Assembly: GCA_934320895.1 (NCBI GenBank)
Contig: CAKRFY010000006.1
Coordinates: forward strand, 1-64,000
Direction: 5' to 3'
DNA from: an uncultured Lachnospiraceae bacterium
Lineage (GTDB): Bacteria; Bacillota; Clostridia; Lachnospirales; Lachnospiraceae
DNA length: 64,000 nt
Within the stretch, counting starts at the first letter, position 1, and every line of letters starts with the position of its first letter. Below, in pieces: positions 24,051-34,300 of the stretch. The notes below the pieces were generated by a model. It did not search any database and was not told the origin of the DNA. It was given only the letters and a program-made list of their open reading frames with translations. The position numbers and the translations under genes were made by a program.

Positions 24051-27000
24051 ATTGCATATATATTGGGAAATTACAAATATTTTGCCATTGAGATTGAAAC
24101 TTTTAAAACAAAATTACAACAAGAACAGAGAATATTACATATAGTAACAAAACTTTATAAAAGAGAGGAAATTATATTGAGAAAGAAAAGACAATGCAAT
24201 ACAAAAGAGATGGAGTTTATTCAGAATTATGAGATTGTGAGACTTAATATTCGAGATATGAAAGATGGTGCAGTTTTTAATAAGACCCAAAAAGAGTTGA
24301 ATTTAGATAAGATTACAATATGCAGTAGTGAAGTTGTAAGGATAGTAACAGCATTTGCATCTGAAAATGTTTATATGGATGTTTCAAAGTATCATTTTAT
24401 CAAAGATTTGATTATTCTGAAAATCGGAAAGAGTTATAAAAAGTATTATGAAGAGCTTTGCAAAAATAGAACTATTGAAGAGGATAAGGGTGTATTTACT
24501 TTGAATGTCGCATCTGAAGATAGAGATAATCCTGAAAATAATAAAACAGAATCAATACGATATAAAAGATTGCTTTGTGGCAGTTCTTTTGTCAGAAATT
24601 GCAAGGAGTTGTACATCAGAGAAGAATTGTACAATAGTGTGATGGAAGTGTTACTTACTGGAATCAGCTTTAAAGAAATGTTTCCTATTACTAAAGTCGC
24701 AAAATTTTCTACATATCTTGGTCTTGCTGCAACCGATAGCAGACCTGTTTCCATGCCTAATATTTGTGTGGCAGCAGATTATAAGAAGATGATTAAGGAT
24801 GCATTTGATATTGTTATACAAGAGGATTTAGGTGATAATAATTTTAAGTATGAGGTGCAGAATTATTGTGATACACATAAGGAGACAGAAGAAGAGATAA
24901 ATTGTTTTGATGGTGCAGGAATTGTATCATATGAAAGGGCGTGTATCTGGGCGAAAGAATTAGGACTAAGTTATGTTCCATCATCATTTCAGATAAGAGT
25001 GTTAAATGGTATTAAGGGGAATTTATATACATTCCCGGTCACAGAATTTATTGAATATCTTGAACAGAATGGATTGCAGGAAAAACTAAAAGTGACTGAT
25101 TTATGGGGAGATATTGTAGATGTTAGGGAAAAGAATATTGATGTATTTTTAACAGAGAGTCAGTTTAAATTTCATAACAAATATAATAGTTTTGCTGAAT
25201 GGGAAGAAACTTTTTTGAATCCAATAAAACATAACAAAAATGAGTATCGTAGGACTTTTAACATATGTGATTATTCAATAAATATTCGTAAAATGAAGGA
25301 TAAAATTTGGTCGGCTTATCAACCATTGCAGACTATTGAATTATTGGATGATGATATTAGAAAAATAACAGAGCCGACAAGAGAGGTAGTTGAAAAATTA
25401 CATACAGATGTGAATGAATTTATAAAATATCGTGGCATTAGTCTGGAATGTGAAGAGAGTGAGCAGAGCAATAAAAGAACAAATTTAACTCCTTGGTATT
25501 ATCAAGCTTTATTATTGGACGATAGTTTACAGTATGATAAATATATAAGGAAGAAAATCATAGATGATTTGAATAGTTTGAAGATGCGCATATATACTGG
25601 AAAAATTTTGTTAGATGGAAATTATCAGACAGCTATTCCGGATCTTCTTGCGTTGATGGAGCATATATTTGGACTTGAAGTTAAAGGTGCGTTAGGAAAA
25701 TGGGAGGTTTATTCAAGTTATTGGTTAAACAAAAATGTAGATAAAATTTCTATTTGGAGAAATCCCCATATAGCATGTGAATGGTGCAATGTCAAAATTG
25801 TAAGCAATGAAAAGACGAAGTGGTTTAAGTATCAGACCACAGGATATGTGACAGATATATATAGTACATTGGCATTGAGACTTGGAACGATGGATTTTGA
25901 TGGTGATACGGTTGCAGGAGTATGTTCAGATATTATTTATAATGCCGTAGAAAAAGCAAAGGTGCGTACTATAAGAGTAATCACGAAGAAGCAGAATGTG
26001 GAAGAAAACAAAGGCGAAAATAAGGAATTTTGTATATCAGATACAGATAAAATTATGTACACAAATTATCTTGGTTTTCAAAATAATATTGGGGATGTCA
26101 CGAATAAAGTGACTAAATTATGGGGAGCATATGGGGATGCTGGTGATTTGGGAACAAAAAAGAAGATTTTAGATGATATAAAAATTATGTCGGTTATTAA
26201 CCAGCTTATTGTTGATTTTGTAAAAACAGGTATAAAAGTTCCTATTCCCAGTGATATTTTAGAAAAACTCAAGAATTATAAGATGCCTGTATTTATGCAG
26301 TATAAAAATGGAAATTGGGTAAATGATAAAATAATAGAAGCAAATAAAAATAGTTTTCGATATCTTATTAAAGATAACATCAATGAAGATACGACTATAG
26401 ATGAATATGTTGATAATCAGAAAAAATATTATATGACAAATGGCACAGTTGACAAAATATGTAAGTATATGCAAAGTTGCGTATCTGGTATTGAGTTAGA
26501 TTTTGAATCTATTGAGCAGGAATGCCAGTTTACCAAAATTATGAGTGATATAGAGTATATTTATAATGCTACATATCCTAAGATTATAAATAAGTTAAGA
26601 GAACTTTTAGAAATGCATAAAAATATTTGTGGAAAGAAATATTATGATGACAAAAGCAGTTCGAGTATGGATGATTCATCAGGGCGTTTTGAAAGATTTT
26701 ACAGTTATTGTGAGATAGAGTTACATAAGTTGTGTAAAGATAGAAATAAACTGCTGAATTATTTGATTTATGCATATTATACAGATAAAGAGTTTTGCAA
26801 TGCAGATAAATCAATATTATGGAATGTTTTCGGAAAAGATATTTGCAGCCGTTATTTGAATGGAAATGTAATCTTGGATGAAAAGAAACTTGAAAGGCTC
26901 AAGAAGAGTGAAGAAAAAGCACAGGAAAAGGCTGAAAAAGTAAAGGAAATGTGTAAGAGTGCAGGCATAGTTCACATTCATGGACTTAAAGATGGAGAAA

Positions 27001-27365
27001 TTATAATTACAAAAAATGAGCTGTTAGAAATAGATAACAATATTGATGATTCTGTTGCTAGAAGGTTGATGATTGTATTACTAGCTTTATATAAGAAGCT
27101 TAATATAAATTCAGAAAAAAACAAGTGTGCGATTAAACTTGTTAGGGGTAAAAAAGGAGAGGTTACAAAAAATCAGTTATGCAAACTTGCTAATATCCAT
27201 TATAATCAGTTTGACAAAAGATTGGAAAAGTTGGTTCAAAGTGGCTTGATAAGTGTAGATATAAGCAATTTGAAAGTTCCTAAAATATCATTGAATATGA
27301 TACTTGATAATGATAAAGATGGACACAAAATTAGCGATATTAACGATGTTTCAGATATATCATAG
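24051..27365 (+). CDS. Single-chain two-barrel RNA polymerase (YonO/RdRP-like)
   Basis: About 1100 residues. Numbering from the TTG at 24063: DGAGIVS (283-289), YVPSSFQIR followed by GIKG (304-318), RNPH (566-569) and the catalytic DFDGD (611-615). Order and spacing match the double-psi-barrel polymerases shared by eukaryotic RNA-dependent RNA polymerases and the phage SPbeta YonO DNA-dependent RNA polymerase. The three Asp of DFDGD bind the catalytic Mg2+. The last 80 residues look like a winged helix (VTKNQLCKLANIHYNQFDKR). The start is odd: AGAGGTG is seven bases from an ATT (24051), with no nearby ATG. A terminator follows. By analogy it transcribes the element's late genes, possibly the tape-measure unit next to it. 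Confidence 0.8.
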   Translation: MAYILGNYKYFAIEIETFKTKLQQEQRILHIVTKLYKREEIILRKKRQCNTKEMEFIQNYEIVRLNIRDMKDGAVFNKTQKELNLDKITICSSEVVRIVTAFASENVYMDVSKYHFIKDLIILKIGKSYKKYYEELCKNRTIEEDKGVFTLNVASEDRDNPENNKTESIRYKRLLCGSSFVRNCKELYIREELYNSVMEVLLTGISFKEMFPITKVAKFSTYLGLAATDSRPVSMPNICVAADYKKMIKDAFDIVIQEDLGDNNFKYEVQNYCDTHKETEEEINCFDGAGIVSYERACIWAKELGLSYVPSSFQIRVLNGIKGNLYTFPVTEFIEYLEQNGLQEKLKVTDLWGDIVDVREKNIDVFLTESQFKFHNKYNSFAEWEETFLNPIKHNKNEYRRTFNICDYSINIRKMKDKIWSAYQPLQTIELLDDDIRKITEPTREVVEKLHTDVNEFIKYRGISLECEESEQSNKRTNLTPWYYQALLLDDSLQYDKYIRKKIIDDLNSLKMRIYTGKILLDGNYQTAIPDLLALMEHIFGLEVKGALGKWEVYSSYWLNKNVDKISIWRNPHIACEWCNVKIVSNEKTKWFKYQTTGYVTDIYSTLALRLGTMDFDGDTVAGVCSDIIYNAVEKAKVRTIRVITKKQNVEENKGENKEFCISDTDKIMYTNYLGFQNNIGDVTNKVTKLWGAYGDAGDLGTKKKILDDIKIMSVINQLIVDFVKTGIKVPIPSDILEKLKNYKMPVFMQYKNGNWVNDKIIEANKNSFRYLIKDNINEDTTIDEYVDNQKKYYMTNGTVDKICKYMQSCVSGIELDFESIEQECQFTKIMSDIEYIYNATYPKIINKLRELLEMHKNICGKKYYDDKSSSSMDDSSGRFERFYSYCEIELHKLCKDRNKLLNYLIYAYYTDKEFCNADKSILWNVFGKDICSRYLNGNVILDEKKLERLKKSEEKAQEKAEKVKEMCKSAGIVHIHGLKDGEIIITKNELLEIDNNIDDSVARRLMIVLLALYKKLNINSEKNKCAIKLVRGKKGEVTKNQLCKLANIHYNQFDKRLEKLVQSGLISVDISNLKVPKISLNMILDNDKDGHKISDINDVSDIS

Positions 27366-27424
27366 CAGATATGAACATAAGTTTGCTAAACCTCGAATTT
27401 TTTAGTTTATATAATTTGTTATAG

Positions 27425-27466
27425 ATGCTTGAAAGACTGTAAAATAAGGTTTTTCAAGCATTTTAA
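27425..27466 (+). terminator. Rho-independent terminator after the RNA polymerase gene
   Basis: ATGCTTGAAA, 17-base loop, TTTCAAGCAT, TTTT. Confidence 0.8.
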
Positions 27467-27543
27467 AATTAAATTGTAAAACATAATATAGGAAAGAGAG
27501 AAAAACTTTTCTAAAAAATTGTTTAACAAAATGGAGATAGGAT

Positions 27544-27741
27544 ATGAATCAGGAAAGATTGAGAGAAGATTTGATTGCGGTAGTTGATTCTGGTCTTAAT
27601 GCCAGAGCTATTGCGAAGCATACGGGAATTACCTATGATATATTGGCAAAATTCAAACAAAATAAATTATGTCTTACATCTATTGATGCAGACAAGCTTG
27701 AAAAATATTTATTATTGGTGCAGATTCCAACATCAATTTAA
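27544..27741 (+). CDS. Small HTH-like protein
   Basis: 65 residues with a helix-turn-helix layout (LNARAIAKHTGITYDILAKF, then KQNKLCLTSIDADKLEKYLL). TGGAGATAGG precedes the ATG. It shares overall form (LREDL/LRKRY start, ILxKFKxNK core, KLEKYLL end) with the 58-residue protein at 28096, so the two are likely paralogues lying either side of the structured RNA candidate. May be a DNA-binding regulator. Confidence 0.6.
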   Translation: MNQERLREDLIAVVDSGLNARAIAKHTGITYDILAKFKQNKLCLTSIDADKLEKYLLLVQIPTSI

Positions 27742-27772
27742 AAGATATACTACACTATAAGTATTTTAGATT

Positions 27773-28000
27773 GGTACTGCGTATCAATTTCCTGTATATC
27801 ATCCGTATAGGATGCGTGTATATGCTTATATTATGGAGTGAGAAATCTCCACACGATAATATCACTCGAAAGAGTGTTTATTATAAATTGCTGATACATT
27901 GTCCTCAAACAGCAGTATATCGGCAGAGTACCGAGCGTATTCAAAACAATAAACAGTGATTAAGCAGATGGGCTGATTCAAACTAGGTCTATCTGCTTAA
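27773..28000 (+). ncRNA. Candidate structured RNA between two HTH genes
   Basis: GGTACT (27773-27778) pairs with AGTACC (27927-27932) and encloses CATCC-GTATA-GGATG, TGGAG/CTCCA, and a CACTC-GAAA-GAGTG hairpin with a GNRA tetraloop extended by ATAATA/TATTAT. A separate perfect 10-bp stem TTAAGCAGAT (27960-27969)/ATCTGCTTAA (27991-28000) follows. The region (27742-28095) has no convincing gene. It lies on the transcript leading to the tape-measure gene. No known RNA class recognised. Confidence 0.5.
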
Positions 28001-28095
28001 TGTAAATGATTATTTATATTCCAGCACAATTAAATTTGTACTGATTATTTTTTGTCAAAAATATTTGATTTTTTATAGGAGAGGAGGGAGTACAA

Positions 28096-28272
28096 ATGAC
28101 ACAGGAAGAGTTACGGAAGAGATATAATAAATGCTTAGAAAGAGAGAAGCAGACATATATATCTAAAGTTACAGGTATTGATAATGCACTTTTAAGTAAA
28201 TTTAAAAACAATAAAATTGATTTATATCCAAATCTTTTTTCTAAACTCGAAAAATATCTATTAAATTCTTAA
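28096..28272 (+). CDS. Small HTH-like protein (paralogue)
   Basis: 58 residues (MTQEELRKRYNKCLEREKQT, then YISKVTGIDNALLSKFKNNK), with GGAGGGAG before the ATG. Related in pattern to the 65-residue protein at 27544. It stands 45 bp before the tape-measure gene, so it may regulate the tail operon. Confidence 0.55.
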   Translation: MTQEELRKRYNKCLEREKQTYISKVTGIDNALLSKFKNNKIDLYPNLFSKLEKYLLNS

Positions 28273-28317
28273 GATTATAATCTCTACTATTCAAATTACA
28301 TTTCAGGAAGGAGTAAA

Positions 28318-31300
28318 ATGGACAACAATTTTCTTATTGGTTTAACTGCTTTTTTAAATAAAGATAAAAGCAAAACACAAATACAATCAGATGCTAAACA
28401 ATTAGGTGATGCAAATATCAAAGTCCCACTTGTGGGAACGCTTGATAAGGCTAAAACAAAAGTACAGCTAAGACAAGACCTAGCATCAATGAAAGGCACA
28501 ATAAATTTAACAGGAAAAGTTAATCAGAAATCTATTGTTTCATCTGTGCAACAGGCAACACAACAAGCTCAGAGAGCGGTTGGGAAAAATCCTATTCAAC
28601 TAAATTTTAATCTAAAAAAGGACAAACTTATAAATGATCTCCGAATCTTAGGTCAGCAAAATTCTAAAATGTTCAAAAATGCTGATATGTCGGCAAAATA
28701 TAATTCCTTATTAAACAATGCAAAGTTAGCAACTTCTGGCAAGGAGTTACAAAATCTTAGATTACAGTTATCAGCAATGAGATCTGAGATTAAAGCAACT
28801 AATCTGAGTGGACTTACACTTGGAGATACTTTTAAGAAGACATTTAAACAAGCACCCGAATTATTTAGTGGTACTGCTGGTGTTATGCTTATATCAAAAC
28901 AGTTGAAAGAAGCATGGACGCAGGCAATAGAACTTGATACTGCTTTTACTGATTTAGTAAAGGTGCAGGATGAATTGTCGAGAAGTGATTATGCGAATTA
29001 TCTTGATAGATGCAATAAAAAAGCACAGGAACTTGCTACCACACAAAAATCATTGATTGAAGGTGTGACAGAGTTCTCAAGGTCTGGTTACAATTTAACA
29101 GAAAGTAATGCACTAGCTGAAAAGAGCACTATATTATCTAACGTTGGCGAGATGTCAGCAGAAGATGCTTCAAAAGCTTTAATATCGGGAATACAGGCGT
29201 ATAAGGATATAGATGGTTATACAAATGCGATAGATAAAGCAACACAGCTCATTGATAAATATAATGAACTTGGAAACAGAGCAAGTATTACATCCGAAGA
29301 ACTGGCAAAAGGTGTGGAAGCAGTTGGTTCAGTCTTTGCGGATGCTAATACAGACGTAAACCAATTTTTAAGTATGCTCAGTGCGGGAAACAGGCAGTAT
29401 CAAGATGCAAATTCTTTAGCATTGGGTTTGAGGACTTCTGCATTAAGAATTCGTGCGGCAAAAGTTGATTTAAAGAGCTCTGGGGAAGATACAGATGGTG
29501 TAAAGTCAGTATTAGATAATCAGAAAGCTATCAAGAAATTAACAAATGTTGATATACTTGAGAAAGATGAAAAGACGGTTCGTTCTATATATGATATATT
29601 TCTTGATATATCTAAAGTATATCAGCAGATGAATGATACGGATCAGAGTGCGTTGCTTAAAATCATAGCCGGAACGCATAGGGCATCTGCTGTGAGTGCT
29701 GTACTCAATAATATGTCTGAAGCCCAGAAGTTATATAAGATAAGCCTACAATCAACGGGATCTGCTCAGAAAGAATATGACCAATACATGCAGTCAAGTC
29801 AGGCTTCACTTAATAAATTTAAGGCGAGTGTAACAGAGACTTATCAAAGTATAATTACTGGAAACACAGCAAAGACGATATTAGATATTGGAAATGCAGC
29901 AGTTAAATTAGCAAATAATTTAGGTCTGGTATCATCTACACTCAGAGGTTTTCTTGCAATAGGTGTTGTGAAAGTGCTGACAACTCTTACGACAGCATTT
30001 AAAACATCTGCAATTCAAGCATCAAATTTTGGAACTGCACTTAATACAGTGAAAAATATGTCTTCAATGACAAGGGGAACAACAGAGTATACTAATGCTT
30101 TAAATTTGCTAAAGACAGTATCAGCAGGTTTGACAGAAACACAGTTAAAACAGGTGTTGGCAAATGAAGCATTATACACTTCAGATAAAGTAAGAATCTT
30201 ACAGGCAACCGGTCTTAGCAAAAGTCAGGCAAATGCTAAACTTGCACAGATGGGGCTTACTCAGGCTACACAGGCACAAACGGCTGCAAATGCCAGCGCA
30301 ACAGCAAGTACATTTAGCTTATCGGCGGCAGTCAAAGGATTTGGGGCAAATTTGAAAGCTGCATTCTTAAGTAATCCTATTGGTATCTCTATCATGGCTA
30401 TTAGTATGGCTGTCGGAGCTATATCGTCAGCGGTAAGTTCTGCAAATCAAGAAGTAGAAGAAGCACGACAGAAAGCTAAGGATGCAGCAGACACAGCAAG
30501 TACTTTATCAGATGAACTGTCAGAACTTTCGGGAAAATATCTTTCGTTATCAGAATCTGTAAAAACAAATGCTTCATCAAAAGAAGAGTTTATGAATGTT
30601 CAAGATGAATTACTTAAAAAGCTGGGACTAGAAGGAGAGAGCGTTGACAAGCTTATCTCAAAATATGGTTCATTAGATGAAGCGGTTAAAAATGTAACAA
30701 TTAAAGAGTTAGGAGAAAAAGAAAATGACCTTTTAGCTGGTGTAAAAGCAGCAGAAGATGAATTGAAAGATGTCGGAAAAGGCTATGAACATTGGTATAG
30801 CATGACAGACAGAAATCTTTTATCATCTAGCGGTGACGATGCAGTAAAAGCATATAAAGTATTAAATAAAGCCGGTATCATTAGTAATGGTTCATATGGT
30901 ACAGGTGGTGGATCATTAGCCTTAATTGGTGATGACTCAACAATAGAAGGAATATTAAAAAATTATCATAAACTTCAAGATGCAATGAAAGCGTTGAGAG
31001 AATCAGATCAGTTTACAGAAGAAGAATTAAAAAACAATCCAGTTTTTAATCAGATTTATAACCGTTCACAACAGATGAAAGAGTCTGTTGAAGGCTATAA
31101 TGACTCTATATTAAAGCTAAATAAAAATGTTGCACAACAGCAGACTTTAAAGGCTTTAAAAGGAAAGAATTTACCAAATTCAGAAAAAGAGTTTGATACA
31201 TTCAGAGACAATCTTATAAAGACTGCACAAAGTAGCAAAGAGTTTATAGGTTCTCAAAAAGATATAAAAACAGCAATCAATAGTTATCTTTCATCAATTC

Positions 31301-34300
31301 CCGAACTTTCTAAATATTATAATGATTTAAGTAATTCAATCCAAAATTCTAATAAAGTTATAAAGCAGTCATCTTCCAATACATTCGATTCCGCATGGTC
31401 ATCCCTCAAGGATTCAGAACAAAAGAAATTCACAAATCTTGTTAATTCAGGAAAACTTACAGCAGAATCGTTTAATAAGTTAGGTAACTCAGCAGAAACA
31501 CTAAAACAGACTGGCTTATCAGTTGAATCGTTATGTGATAAAATTCGTGACCTTGTATCACTAGAACAAAAGTTACGTAATATGAGCACAGCTTTTAAAA
31601 AGGTAGGAACTGCATATAAGGATTTTAAAAAGAATGGTTTTGTCTCATCATCTTCTTTAAATAGTATGTCTGATGCGTTCAAGAATTTAAAGGGGTACTC
31701 ACAGTTTTCTAAAATTGTTGGTAATAAAAAGTCAAGCAAAAGTGATATACAAAATGCGTTTAATGATATTACATCAGAATATCTTAATACCTATCATGTT
31801 TTAAGCGGTTTGACGGATAAAACAAAGGATAAGATTATTACCGCACTCCGAGATGCAGGTATAACAAATGCGAATGATTTAATAAAACAGTATGAAAAGG
31901 TTCATAATACCAACACAAAATTATTAAATGAATCCGAAAAGAATTATATCAAGTATCTTAATTCAAAGGGAACAAATAGTGAGATTACGAATAAAAAGAT
32001 AAATCAGATGAATGCTGAACTGATAAATGCTCTTGGTAAGCAATATAAAACAGATTATGATAATTGGCTTAAACTCATTCAGGATAAGATAAAGGCATAT
32101 AATGCATTTGTAAGTGCATATAATAATGCATCTCCTGAAGGTCAAGCAGCATATGAAGGTCTAAAAAGTGAAAATAATCAAACACCTGTAAGTGAAAATA
32201 AAGGCATTAAGAGTAGTGTTAATGCAATTCTGAAAAATCCACACGCTGCTATTGAAGCAGATATGATTAAAAGAACAAAACAGAATTATGATAAGAAGAA
32301 AAAGCAGGCAGATAAAGCTAAGAAGAAGTTACAATTAAAACTTGATAAGATAGATGCTAATTATGTTGCTGAATATAGTCCTACATCTGCATCTGGAAGT
32401 GGTTCAGGTTCAAAATCTAACTCAAAAGACAAGACCAAAGCCACAGCCCAAATCTTTGACTTCATAGAAAGACGCATAAATAAACTTACAAAGACCATTG
32501 ATTACGCTAAATCAAAAGTAGAGGCATTATTTAGTGTTGGAGCAAAGAATAATCAGTTAGACAAGGCTATCAAGAATACTACTGCCCTTGTTAATGCTCA
32601 AAGAAAAGCTGCCGCAAGGTATCAAGCATATGCAAACAAGTTAGCGGGTGTTGCTACAAAAACCACAAAGAAAACTGTCAAAGAGACAACAGGTGTAGGT
32701 AATGACATTGTAAAATCTGCTAAGAAATATGTTGGAAAGTTAAGATATGTTTGGGGTGGGGTAAGTCTTACAAACGGTGCTGACTGTTCAGGTTTCGCAC
32801 AGCAGATATTTAAAAAGTATGGTATCAATATTCCACGAACATCAAGAGAGCAATGGGCTAACATTCCTGGAAAAAAGATAAAGAATAAAAAAGATCTTCA
32901 AAAAGGTGATTTGGTATTCTTTGGTAATGGTGGCAAAGCTTCAAATATTCATCATGTTGGCATATATGCTGGTAATGGTAAGTTTGTTGAATCACCATAT
33001 TCAGGAAAGAAAGTTAGGGTTAGTAGTCTATCTGATAGAATAGCTAGAAAGCATGACTTTGTAGGTGGCATCAGAGCAAATGCAGTTGGAAAAGGTACTA
33101 CTACAAAACAGATAAAAGTCAAAGGCTTAAAGAAATCACAAGTAAACAAATATGTGAAGCTGATTGAAAATGGTTCGCTTACAAAGGATGCTATAAAATC
33201 TATTAAAAATGAGAAGTTGAAAACTTTCATTGAAAATTATCAAACATATTATGATAAGGCTCAAGACGCAAAAAGAGCTGTTCAGGAAAATATTGCTTCT
33301 ATTGTAGAGCTTAATAAACAAAAGCTTGATAATATTACTTCTCATTATGACACTCTTATTTCAAAGATTGAAGCTACGACATCAAGGCTTGAAGCACAAT
33401 TATCAGTCCAGAAGACAGTTAATTCACTATATAATAATGGTGAAACAGGTAGTACTTCTACATATAATAGCCTTCTTACAGGTTCATCATCTGAGATCAA
33501 GAAATATATTGCTGAAAAGAAAACATATAACAAAGAGAGAAAATCTACACGAAGACAGCTTAATAACAACTTAAAGAAAAGTGGAGTTTCTAAGTCTCAG
33601 AGAAAATCTGCACTCGCTGATTTTGATGCTACAACGAAAGCACAGATTGATAACTTTAATACAAGTATTTTCAATGCTGAATCAAAGTTGTATGAATACG
33701 CACAGTCACTTGCTGCTCTTCCATGGGATAAAGCAACTGCAAAGATTGAAAAACTTTCTACATCATATGATATCTTACAGGCGAAATTATCAAATGGAAC
33801 TTCTGTTGATGGTAAAAATAAAATTCTTGATCAGATGAATGATAATCTTGATAGTCAATCATCTACAAAGGAGTCTGCTTTAAAGACGGACAAGAAAAAT
33901 GTAAAAAATTCTGCACTTTGGATAAATAAAAATACTAAGATTAAAGTTACGGCTGGAAAGCTTATTTCAAAAGCACAGCTTAAAGCAATCGAAAATATCT
34001 ATGGTAAAAACTCTAAACAATATAAGGAAGCTGTAGCATATAATAAATCCGTAAAGGCATTAAATTCTGATAAAAGTAAAGCTAAGAATACAACTTCATG
34101 GCTGAATAAAAACACAAATATTAAAGTTAAAGACGACAAACTTATTTCCAAAAAACAGCTTGCAAAAATTAAAAAACGTTATGGTAAGAATTCGCAACAG
34201 TACAAAAAGGCTGTTCAACATAATAATTCTGTAAAGGCTGTAAGGTCTGACAAAAAGAATGTTGATAAATCTGCACTTTGGATAAACAAAAATGCTCAGA

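Noticed and set aside
27773..27932. Hammerhead ribozyme or group I/II intron
   Set aside because: A CTGATA segment and a GAAA loop are present, but the conserved core order (CTGATGA ... GAAA next to stem III) is not, and no intron domain V/VI or P7 features are seen.
27771..27959. 62-residue open frame in the structured region
   Set aside because: No ribosome site, poor composition and full overlap with conserved-looking stems; treated as non-coding.
33326..33838. Alternative-frame open readings inside the tape-measure gene
   Set aside because: Overlap a long continuous domain-bearing frame; composition and lack of ribosome sites mark them as shadows.
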